Part shown: piece after piece, positions 7,304 through 12,449 of the stretch
Position numbering within the stretch: the first letter of the stretch is position 1
Layout: the number at the start of each line of letters is the position of its first letter
DNA from: JBJXFY01 sp046155815
GTDB taxonomy: Bacteria > Verrucomicrobiota > Verrucomicrobiia > Limisphaerales > CAIMTB01
DNA length: 12,449 nt
Assembly: GCA_046155815.1 (NCBI GenBank)
Contig: JBJXFY010000339.1
Coordinates: 1 to 12,449 of the forward strand
Reading direction: 5' to 3'
Made by a program: the position numbers and the translations under genes
The notes under the pieces: model-generated
What the model was told of the DNA's origin: nothing
The model's database searches: none
Seen by the model: only the letters and a program-made list of their open reading frames with translations

Positions 7304-7432
7304 AGCCGAAAAAGCTCCAACGGTCGAGATCCAAGCTCCAAGGAAGCTCCACAGCCGGGCTCCAAGTTCCAAGCGCCGCCGGGCAGCTTGCTGCCAGCCT
7401 GGTGGTTGGAGTTTGGGACTTCTTTGAAGCTT
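7295..7432. repeat. Hairpin element with AGCTCCA-type heptamer arms
   Basis: The left part is rich in 7-base units such as AGCTCCA, AGTTCCA, AGCTCCA (7312-7372). The outer ends are imperfect inverted copies: GAAGCTCAAAG from 7295, and the complement of CTTTGAAGCTTC at 7422-7433. The right arm reads GGTTGGAGTTTGGGAC. The apex is a small perfect stem GGCAGC (7382-7387) with GCTGCC (7390-7395). It fills the divergent gap between purH and the desaturase gene. The plan matches the elements at 507, 5596 and 11947, but the unit sequence differs. Confidence 0.7.
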
Positions 7433-7441
7433 CTCCTCCCG

Positions 7442-7469
7442 TTGCACCGCGTCCCGCGCCCGCTAGCTT
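7442..7469 (+). promoter_or_regulatory. Putative promoter of the desaturase gene
   Basis: TTGCAC (7442-7447), a 16-base spacer and TAGCTT (7464-7469) precede the ATG by 13 bases. GAGGG at 7471-7475 could act as a Shine-Dalgarno with 7-base spacing, but only if transcription begins very close to the -10 box; otherwise the message is near-leaderless. Confidence 0.45.
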
Positions 7470-7482
7470 AGAGGGTCCTCGC

Positions 7483-8469
7483 ATGACCACCGCCGAGCTG
7501 CGCCACCGCATCGCCGAGCTTCGCAAACGCCGCCACAACGGGCCGACCGTGTTCGAGCTGGGCGTCACCTTTGCGCTAATCGCCGGGGCGCTGTGGCTGC
7601 TGGGCGCGCACTTCGCGTGGTGGTCGGCCGTCCTCGCCTATGTCGTCATCGGCTTCATGCAGTACCGGCTCGTGCTGGCGTCGCACGAGGCCACGCACCG
7701 GACGCTGCTGACGCCCGTGTGGCTCAACGAGGCCGCGGGCGTCTTCTGCGCCTCGCTGGTCGGCGTCTCGCTCTTCACCTACCGCCGCGCCCACCTCGAG
7801 CACCACAAGTCGCCGCAGACCATCGAGGAGGACATTGACGGCTACATCTACCGCCCGCTGCTCAAGGCGACGCCGGGCTGGGAGCGCGCCTGGCTGCTCG
7901 TGACCGGCAACTACGCCGACATCGCGACGAAGCTGAAGCGCAAGTTTTTCGGCGACGGCGGCCTCGAAGGCGCGCACGCCCTCAAGGGCGAGGAGAAGCC
8001 GTCTGTCCGCGAGGTCTTGCTGCAGATCGCCCCGCTGGCCGTCGTGCAGCTCGGGATGCTGGCGCTGTTCACCTTCGGGCTGGGGATGTGGTGGGGCTAT
8101 TTCGCCTTCTGGATCGCGCCGATCTTCACGATGGCCCTGCAGCTCGACCGCGCGCGCACCTTCCTCGAGCACGGCTACAACTACTTCTACCCCGGCCCGC
8201 CGGAGCCGGACCTGACCATTGCGCCGCAGAGCACGGTGGACATCGAGACCTCCTGGCTGGGGCGGTTCCTCTTCGCGCCCTTCGGCTTCAGCGAGCACCA
8301 GGCGCACCACGCGCAGCTCACCGTGCCGTACTACAACCTCCCTGAGCTGCGCTCGCTCCTGACCGAGGGCCAGCCCGGCTACGTCCGACGCATCCGCGGC
8401 TCGTACCCGGTGATCCTGGGGAGAATGCTCCGCGCCCCGCTCGCGCCGGAAATGGCGGCGAAGGTTTGA
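7483..8469 (+). CDS. Membrane fatty-acid-desaturase-family protein
   Basis: A 328-residue integral membrane protein with the diagnostic di-iron histidine boxes: HEATH (68-72), HLEHH (104-108) and HQAHH (272-276), plus an accessory His230 in RTFLEHGYN. Hydrophobic segments at about 24-60, 82-98 and two around 180-220 would place the boxes on the cytoplasmic face. The family includes acyl-lipid desaturases, carotenoid ketolases and hydroxylases, and alkane or sterol hydroxylases. The sequence alone does not choose among them. The long central span between the second and third boxes and the HxxHH type of the last box fit a desaturase or hydroxylase of the FA_desaturase Pfam family. The ATG at 7483 is supported by the upstream promoter-like boxes and GAGGG. 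The frame is open upstream, antisense to purH, and that part is not coding. The neighbour downstream is convergent with only 10 bases between stops. Confidence 0.9.
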   Translation: MTTAELRHRIAELRKRRHNGPTVFELGVTFALIAGALWLLGAHFAWWSAVLAYVVIGFMQYRLVLASHEATHRTLLTPVWLNEAAGVFCASLVGVSLFTYRRAHLEHHKSPQTIEEDIDGYIYRPLLKATPGWERAWLLVTGNYADIATKLKRKFFGDGGLEGAHALKGEEKPSVREVLLQIAPLAVVQLGMLALFTFGLGMWWGYFAFWIAPIFTMALQLDRARTFLEHGYNYFYPGPPEPDLTIAPQSTVDIETSWLGRFLFAPFGFSEHQAHHAQLTVPYYNLPELRSLLTEGQPGYVRRIRGSYPVILGRMLRAPLAPEMAAKV

Positions 8470-8479
8470 AGTGGCCGGT

Positions 8480-9460
8480 TTACCGTCGGGGCCGGCGGTC
8501 GTCCGCTTCCGGCAGGAACCACATGGCCTTGCCGTGGAAGTCGAGGAGCGCGCGGTGGTAGGCGAGAAAGTCCGCGCCGAGCACGCCGGCGGCAACCTCC
8601 GCCTCGTCTCCCCGTCCCTCGCCCAGCCGCCATTGCGCGAGGTCGGCCACGCCGAACTCGAACTCCTTCAGCGTCGTGCCGCCCAAACCAAATGTCTCGA
8701 GGCGCGCGACGGACAGGGACTCCGCCCGCCGGGCAGCCACCCCGCCGATCTTGTAGCGCGAGGGATACAGCTTGAGCCCGAGCCGCCGGGCCACCTCCTT
8801 GTCGAGGATGCTCCACACGCCCCCGGTGTCCACGACGAGCGGCACCTGCTCGTCGCCGATGCGGCCGGCGGCCGTGAAGGCGAGCGCGGGGGACACCGTG
8901 AGTTCGGCGCGGCCGAATCCGCTCCGGCGCAGGCTTTCCTCCAACGCCTGCCGGTGCGTCGCCGGCGGCTCGGAGCCGCGCACGAAAAGCCGCCGTTCCT
9001 GAAAGTCAATCAGCGCGAAGTTGCGGAACAGGAAGTCGCAGCCGAGCACGGCGGAGGCCGGAAGCTTGCTGGTCCGGCTGGCCAGCCGGCGCACCCGCAC
9101 CGGCTGGTTCAGGAACTGCGCGCCTCCGATCTCCAGGCGTTGGGCGAGGTGCCAGTTGGTGCCCGTCAACTCGCCCAGAAAGGAATCCTTCACCCCGGCC
9201 ACCCCGTCGCCGACGCGGGGCAGCTTGTCCGCCCGTGATTCGTCCACCGCCGACAGCGACCAGCCGGAGTCCACGAAGAACCGGGCCTTGGCCCCGTTCA
9301 GCTCGCCATCCACGTAGAGATGGTTGTCCAGGTGAAACAAGGGGATCGGAAAATACCCGAGCCGCTGAAGGAATGACTCGATGGTGGCCGGCTTGTCCGC
9401 GGCGACGGCGGATACGGCGGCCAACGCCAGCAGCAGGCCCAGGTACGAACGCATCTGCAT
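8480..9460 (-). CDS. Secreted double-domain retropepsin-like aspartic protease homologue
   Basis: A 326-residue protein with a Sec signal (1-21, hydrophobic core then AVSAVA-A). The mature part shows two copies of one layout. Copy one has FFVDSGWS with the DSG triad at 64-66 and the later strand ASAVLGCDFL (135-144). Copy two has PLVVDTGGVW with DTG at 211-213 and AAGVLGADFL (290-299). D-[ST]-G followed by a hydrophobic-Gly strand is the hallmark of clan AA (retropepsin or gag-asp_protease-like) domains. Viral enzymes are single-lobed homodimers; here both lobes lie in one chain, as in pepsin. It would act in the periplasm or at the surface. Substrate and activity are unknown. The start is ATG 9458-9460, or two codons later (9454). 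A possible promoter is at 9499-9472. Alternative reading: a non-proteolytic PDZ-less relative of the family. Confidence 0.8.
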   Translation of the reverse strand: MQMRSYLGLLLALAAVSAVAADKPATIESFLQRLGYFPIPLFHLDNHLYVDGELNGAKARFFVDSGWSLSAVDESRADKLPRVGDGVAGVKDSFLGELTGTNWHLAQRLEIGGAQFLNQPVRVRRLASRTSKLPASAVLGCDFLFRNFALIDFQERRLFVRGSEPPATHRQALEESLRRSGFGRAELTVSPALAFTAAGRIGDEQVPLVVDTGGVWSILDKEVARRLGLKLYPSRYKIGGVAARRAESLSVARLETFGLGGTTLKEFEFGVADLAQWRLGEGRGDEAEVAAGVLGADFLAYHRALLDFHGKAMWFLPEADDRRPRR

Positions 9461-9471
9461 GAGAGGGCTTC

Positions 9472-9499
9472 AGTCTCGCCCTCGTTTGACCGTCGGCAA
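9472..9499 (-). promoter_or_regulatory. Putative promoter of the aspartic-protease-like gene
   Basis: On the minus strand TTGCCG (9499-9494), a 16-base spacer and GAGACT (9477-9472) lie 11 bases before the ATG at 9460. No Shine-Dalgarno is visible in the short leader. Confidence 0.35.
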
Positions 9500-9542
9500 G
9501 TGGCCGATCGCCCGCGGACTCGCCGCGCCCGGCCGCCTCCCC

Positions 9543-9548
9543 TAGCCT
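9543..9548 (+). promoter_or_regulatory. Putative -10 box of the zinc-ribbon methyltransferase gene
   Basis: TAGCCT lies 8 bases before the GTG at 9557, close to TAGCTT upstream of the desaturase gene. No clear -35 box is visible at the expected distance. It helps to prefer GTG 9557 over the in-frame GTG at 9500. Confidence 0.3.
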
Positions 9549-9556
9549 CCCGCGCC

Positions 9557-10711
9557 GTGTTTTCCGACCCGCCGCCTACCGCCTCCGTCGGCTCCGACAG
9601 CCATTGCCTGATCTGCAGCCATCCGGAGTGGCGGCTGGTGGTCCGCGCGCCGGATTTCGAGTACCGCTGCCGGCCAGGCGAGTGGTCGCTCGCGGAATGC
9701 ACCCGCTGCGGCCACGTCTCGGTGCATCCGCTGCCGGAGGTCGCCGACGTGCCGGCCCTGTATCCGCCCTGGTACTACACGGTGAACCGGAAGTCGCCGA
9801 TCTACATGGAGGGGCCGGTGGTCGAGGCGAAGATGGTGAAGGACGCCGAGAACTTCCGCCGCCGGCTCGGCGGCCTCGCGGTGAAGTCCGTGGTGGACGT
9901 GGGCGGCGGCAACCTGACGCGGCTGATCAAGCTGAAGGAAGTCTTCAGCCGCCCGCCCTCGGAGGGGCGAGCTCCGCGAGCCTTGGGCGGTGAGGGGGCT
10001 CGCGGCTGTGACGGGGCTCGCCCCTCCGAGATGCGCCCCTCCGAGATCGAGGCCGTGTGCCTCGACCTCCAGTTCGATGCCGCCGTGCTCCGGCAGGCCG
10101 AGGCCGCCGGCCTGCGCTGCGTCACCGGCAACGTCGAGACCGACGTGAGCGCGCTGCGCGACGGCGGGCACGAGTTCATCATGCTGCGCCAGCTCATCGA
10201 GCATCTGCGCGACCCGCGTGCCGCGCTGCGGCAGCTTCTCCCCAAGCTCGCGCCCGGCGGCGTGCTCTACGTCGAGACGCCGAACCGAGGTGGCTGGGAT
10301 CATCGCCTCTTCCGGCGACGCTTCTGGGGCGGCTACCACATCCCGCGGCATTTTCACCTCTTCACGCAGGAATCGCTCGGCGGGCTGCTGCGCGAGTGCG
10401 GCTACGAGGTGATGCAGGCCGGCTGCACGCCCTCGATCGCCTTCTGGATCATCTCGCTGCGGAACGCGCTCGGCCTGAACTCCATCGAGCGCGGCCGGTC
10501 GCTGTGGGAGTTCCTGAACCTGAAGAGCCTCCCGGTCGTGGGCGCGTTCTACGTGCTGGACCTGCTCTGGCTGAAGCTCGGCGGCGCCACCTCGAACCAG
10601 TTCGTCTTCGCGCGGCGGGCGGAGGCGCAGCTCGGTCATCCTCTCGCACCGCCGCCTCCGGCCGGACTTTCCGGAGCGCAGGCCCTGAAGATGAACCCGC
10701 CGGACCCTTGA
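9557..10711 (+). CDS. Zinc-ribbon class I methyltransferase with an in-frame palindromic insertion
   Basis: With GTG 9557 the product is 384 residues; an upstream in-frame GTG at 9500 would add 19 Arg/Pro-rich residues. The N-terminal zinc ribbon has Cys17, Cys20, Cys48 and Cys51 (CLIC and CTRC). The SAM-binding domain has motif I VVDVGGG (112-118), strand 2 AVCLDLQ, then EFIMLRQLIEHL and LAPGGVLYVETPNRGG. The C-terminal part, with PRHFHLFTQESLGGLLRECGYEV, is standard for Methyltransf_23-type enzymes. These often modify sugars, lipids or small molecules in surface-polymer or secondary pathways; the substrate is unknown. Residues 131-163, between the first helix and strand 2, are a Gly/Arg/Pro/Ser-rich stretch encoded by a palindromic repeat. 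Removing its 33 codons restores the usual spacing between motif I and strand 2. The gene is alone, divergent from the protease-like gene. Confidence 0.85.
   Translation: MFSDPPPTASVGSDSHCLICSHPEWRLVVRAPDFEYRCRPGEWSLAECTRCGHVSVHPLPEVADVPALYPPWYYTVNRKSPIYMEGPVVEAKMVKDAENFRRRLGGLAVKSVVDVGGGNLTRLIKLKEVFSRPPSEGRAPRALGGEGARGCDGARPSEMRPSEIEAVCLDLQFDAAVLRQAEAAGLRCVTGNVETDVSALRDGGHEFIMLRQLIEHLRDPRAALRQLLPKLAPGGVLYVETPNRGGWDHRLFRRRFWGGYHIPRHFHLFTQESLGGLLRECGYEVMQAGCTPSIAFWIISLRNALGLNSIERGRSLWEFLNLKSLPVVGAFYVLDLLWLKLGGATSNQFVFARRAEAQLGHPLAPPPPAGLSGAQALKMNPPDP
9947..10047. repeat. Palindromic element inserted in frame in the methyltransferase gene
   Basis: A perfect 15-bp inverted repeat (CTCGGAGGGGCGAGC, 9958-9972, with 10016-10030) encloses a second perfect 9-bp one (CCGCGAGCC, 9974-9982, with GGCTCGCGG, 9997-10005) and a 14-base loop. 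The right end is repeated directly: GCCCCTCCGAGAT at 10020-10032 and again at 10035-10047. The segment 9947-10045 is 99 bases, 33 codons, with no stop in the gene's frame. It lies in what should be a surface loop, so the host gene may still be functional. Confidence 0.8.
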
Positions 10712-11119
10712 TCCAGCGCCACCCGATCCGGTTCTCCATTGGTGGCGATCACGGGTTGCAGTGTCCCGCAGTTCAGGGCGGAGTCATGGGTGATGCGTCC
10801 CAACGCCGGCACCACGGCCTCCTGCACCACGCCCACGGCCGGCACGCGGAAACGCGGGATGCCGGCTATGGCTGCCAGATCGGGCGGGCCTGCCGGTTCG
10901 CCCATACCTCCTCCCGGCTTCCGTTCGTCGGAGACGAGGTGACGAAGTGACGAGGCTCCATGCTTCCAGATGGAATCGGAGCCGCCTCACGTCGGCTCCT
11001 GCCAGGCAGGGGTGTTGGGGGACGGAGCGGCAGTCCCGCCCTGCCAGTCCGGCCTCCGTGCGCCTGCAACCCGGTTCACTTCGTTTCCATTGCTCCCTTC
11101 CGCGAGGGGAATCGTGTCC
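10712..11119. other. Gene-free stretch between convergent methyltransferase and lgt genes
   Basis: About 400 bases with only short overlapping open frames on both strands and none with recognisable domains. Frames at 10739-10942 (+) and 10636-10905 (-) are open, but their translations are low-complexity or Arg/Pro-rich and I could not assign them. The right half holds nested inverted repeats (separate entry). The left half, 10712-10930, shows no clear structure. It could be decayed sequence or a patchwork of repeat copies. Confidence 0.45.
10933..11084. repeat. Octamer run and nested, mutually exclusive hairpins
   Basis: Three 8-base units GACGAGGT, GACGAAGT, GACGAGGC run at 10933-10956. Next is a nested hairpin: GGCTCC (10954-10959) with GGAGCC (10978-10983), enclosing TTCCA (10964-10968) with TGGAA (10971-10975). 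GGAGCCG (10978-10984) can instead pair with CGGCTCC (10993-10999). ACGAAGTGA of the octamers (10942-10950) has its reverse complement at 11076-11084, so the whole may be one large imperfect palindrome. Confidence 0.5.
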
Positions 11120-11896
11120 TCACGTCGCCGCCGGCTGCGGCCTCGGCGTCCGCCGCCGGAAGCAGTACACCACGATGCCCGCCAGCAGGATCAGCCCGCT
11201 GGCCTGGTGCGCGGGCGTGATGACGCCGAGCACGTAGGCGGGATAATCGCCGCGGAAGAACTCCACCGCCGCGCGGCACACGGCATAGGCCAGCAGGTAC
11301 ACGGCGAAGACCTGCCCCTCGAAGCGCCGCCGCGGGAACAGCCACGCCAGCAGGCCGAACAGCGCGAGGTTCAGCCCCGTCTCGTAGAGCTGGGTGGGAT
11401 GCACGGGATGGCCGAAGGTCTCGTGGCCGTTGGGGAAGCGGATCGCCCACGGCAGGTCGCAGCGGCGGCCGAAGCAGCAGCCGTTCATCAGGCAGCCCAG
11501 CCGGCCGAGCGCGTGTCCGAGCGCGAGGCTCGGCGCGAGGACGTCGGCCAGCGCCCAGAGCGGCACGGCCTTCACGCGCGACCAGACGATGGTCGCCAGC
11601 GCCGCGCCGATCAGGCCGCCGTAGAACACCAGCCCGCCGTGCCACACCGCGAACACTTCCCACCACGGCTGGTCCGCGAAGTCGCGCCGCCAGTACGAGA
11701 CGACGTACAGCGCCCGCGCCCCGACCACCGCGCCGAGGATGATCCACGGCAGCAGCTCCCAGACCAGGTCCGGGCGGACGCCGGCCCGCGGCGCGCGGCG
11801 GGCGGCCGTCCAGCCGCCGAGGTAGAAGCCCAGCGCCACCAGCACCCCGTACCAGGTGACCGTGAGCGACCCGAACTGAAACGCGATCTTGTCCAC
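11120..11896 (-). CDS. lgt: Phosphatidylglycerol-prolipoprotein diacylglyceryl transferase
   Basis: The GTG at 11896-11894 gives a 258-residue polytopic inner-membrane protein. It transfers diacylglycerol from phosphatidylglycerol to the lipobox Cys of prolipoproteins, the first step of lipoprotein maturation. Diagnostic segments are HGGLVFYGGLIG (86-97), the family signature HALGRLGCLMNGCCFG (128-143, with the essential Arg132 equivalent to E. coli Arg143), HPTQLYE (166-172) and EFFRGD (212-217). At least six hydrophobic segments follow the expected order. The frame is open to an ATG at 12061, but those 55 extra codons are the antisense of a hexamer-repeat hairpin and read as TRTRTRTR, so they are rejected. 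The GTG start puts DKIAFQFGSLTVTWYG at the N-terminus, as in other Lgt proteins. A CACACT box 7 bases upstream may be the -10. The Lgt client in view is the lipoprotein at 2239-2664. Confidence 0.95.
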   Translation of the reverse strand: MDKIAFQFGSLTVTWYGVLVALGFYLGGWTAARRAPRAGVRPDLVWELLPWIILGAVVGARALYVVSYWRRDFADQPWWEVFAVWHGGLVFYGGLIGAALATIVWSRVKAVPLWALADVLAPSLALGHALGRLGCLMNGCCFGRRCDLPWAIRFPNGHETFGHPVHPTQLYETGLNLALFGLLAWLFPRRRFEGQVFAVYLLAYAVCRAAVEFFRGDYPAYVLGVITPAHQASGLILLAGIVVYCFRRRTPRPQPAAT

Positions 11897-11903
11897 CGCG
11901 GCC

Positions 11904-11909
11904 AGTGTG
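11904..11909 (-). promoter_or_regulatory. Putative -10 box of lgt
   Basis: CACACT (minus strand, 11909-11904) lies 7 bases before the GTG, like GACACT before purH. The -35 side is only weakly TTG-like (TGCCGT, 15 bases upstream). Confidence 0.25.
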
Positions 11910-11946
11910 CCGGCGGCCGGCCGGACGGCACAGGGGGAAAAGGGGA

Positions 11947-12033
11947 TCGTCCTCGTCCTCGTCCTCGTCCTCGTACTCCTGCTACTGCTCGCCAGTACTG
12001 TCGGGGAGCTGACGAGGACGAGGACGAGCAGGA
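11947..12033. repeat. Hairpin element with TCGTCC hexamer arms
   Basis: Four perfect TCGTCC units and one TCGTAC run from 11947 to 11976. The right arm (12006-12033) carries the inverted units GACGAG, GACGAG, GACGAG then CAGGAGG. Between them are CTCCTGCTACTGCTC, a palindromic AGTACT (11995-12000 region) and GGGGAGC. It fills the gap between lgt and the right-edge gene. Of the hairpins here it has the most regular tandem arms. Hexamers of this kind are prone to length change. Confidence 0.8.
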
Positions 12034-12078
12034 GGCGACCCACAACGACCCACCCGCCCACGAGACACGCGGCGGCGT

Positions 12079-12449
12079 TCAGAACAGCCGCAGGCCCGGC
12101 GTCGGGTGCGGCGGGGGCCAGACCCAGTCGCCGGTGCGGTCCACGTCCTCAAGCATCACGCCGCCGTCGTCGCGGCCGTTGAGGCCCACGGACCAGAGGT
12201 CGAAATGGCCGTCGTCGCGGCGGCGGTAGCGGAGCGGCTGGCCGTCCAGCGGGTCGCGCGGCAGGTCGGGCAGCAGCGCGGGCACGAGTTCGGCGAGCGC
12301 GGCCGGATACGCACCGGTGCGGAGGCGGTGCCGCTCCAGCGCGCAGGCCGTCTCGGCGAGGCGCGCCACGACGGTGGCGCGGGCGGCCTTGGCTTCGGCC
12401 TTGTTCACGGCCGGGAGGAGCATCCGGGCCATGAGGTTGTGCGGCGTGG
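12079..12449 (-). CDS. C-terminal part of a hypothetical protein, 5' truncated
   Basis: The frame is open through the right edge (…TPHNLMARMLLPAV), so the ATG at 12432 is probably internal. The visible 120 or so residues read: a helical segment NKAEAKAARATVVARLAETACALERHRLRTG, then YPAALAELVPALLPDLPRDPLDGQPLRYRRRDDGHFDLWSVGLNGRDDGG, and a Trp/Pro-rich end. The 'ALExxRxxxGxYPxxLxxLVPxxLxxxPxDPxxGxPLxYR' pattern is known from type II secretion pseudopilin-like proteins and from many uncharacterised verrucomicrobial proteins. I recognise it as the latter, without a known function. The order of a transmembrane or signal region, if any, is off the edge. Stop TGA is at 12081-12079. Confidence 0.75.
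   Translation of the reverse strand, partial: TPHNLMARMLLPAVNKAEAKAARATVVARLAETACALERHRLRTGAYPAALAELVPALLPDLPRDPLDGQPLRYRRRDDGHFDLWSVGLNGRDDGGVMLEDVDRTGDWVWPPPHPTPGLRLF

Noticed and set aside
4966..8469. 1167-codon plus-strand frame ending in the desaturase
   Set aside because: The first 839 codons are antisense to a glycosyltransferase gene and purH and read through two repeat elements; only the part from 7483 is a recognisable protein.
10636..10942. Possible small genes on either strand after the methyltransferase (for example 10739-10942 + and 10636-10905 -)
   Set aside because: Both strands are open at once, as expected at this GC content; no domains, signal sequence or ribosome binding site supports either. 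A decayed gene cannot be excluded.
11897..12061. ATG-initiated longer form of lgt with an apparent signal sequence
   Set aside because: The extension is encoded by the hexamer-repeat hairpin and its flanks; normal Lgt N-termini begin at the GTG 11896 position.

Overview
The window is about 12.4 kb of very GC-rich bacterial DNA. The best guess for its source is a Verrucomicrobiota chromosome, or another PVC-group member. Three things suggest this. The left-edge gene is the cytochrome c end of a heme-binding protein of the TIGR02603 type, which is typical of Planctomycetota and Verrucomicrobiota. The right-edge gene resembles a recurrent verrucomicrobial hypothetical protein. Most larger gaps between genes hold long imperfect hairpins whose arms are themselves short tandem repeats, a habit I associate with these genomes. 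This is inference from recognition; no search was run.

Layout from left to right: the end of a c-type cytochrome-domain gene (+); a repeat hairpin and a clear terminator; gnd (-); a small lipoprotein gene (-); a three-gene overlapping block (-) of two family-4-type glycosyltransferases and a small methyltransferase; a CGAAC-heptamer hairpin; purH (-); a second heptamer hairpin in the divergent gap; a membrane fatty-acid-desaturase-family gene (+); a secreted double-domain aspartic-protease-like gene (-); a zinc-ribbon methyltransferase (+) interrupted in frame by a palindromic element; about 400 bases without a convincing gene, with nested hairpins; lgt (-); a hexamer-repeat hairpin; and the end of a hypothetical gene (-) that runs off the right edge.

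Functionally this looks like ordinary chromosome: oxidative pentose phosphate pathway (gnd), the last steps of IMP synthesis (purH), lipoprotein maturation (lgt), lipid or pigment modification (desaturase) and a small surface-glycan cassette. I see no phage, CRISPR, defence or biosynthetic island, no rRNA and no tRNA.

The unusual content is in the non-coding and interrupting DNA. There are several different palindromic repeat families in one short window. One sits in frame inside a methyltransferase gene and another inside the cytochrome gene. There is also a recurring -10-like motif, NANNCT-like, a few bases before most starts, which suggests leaderless or very short-leader transcripts.
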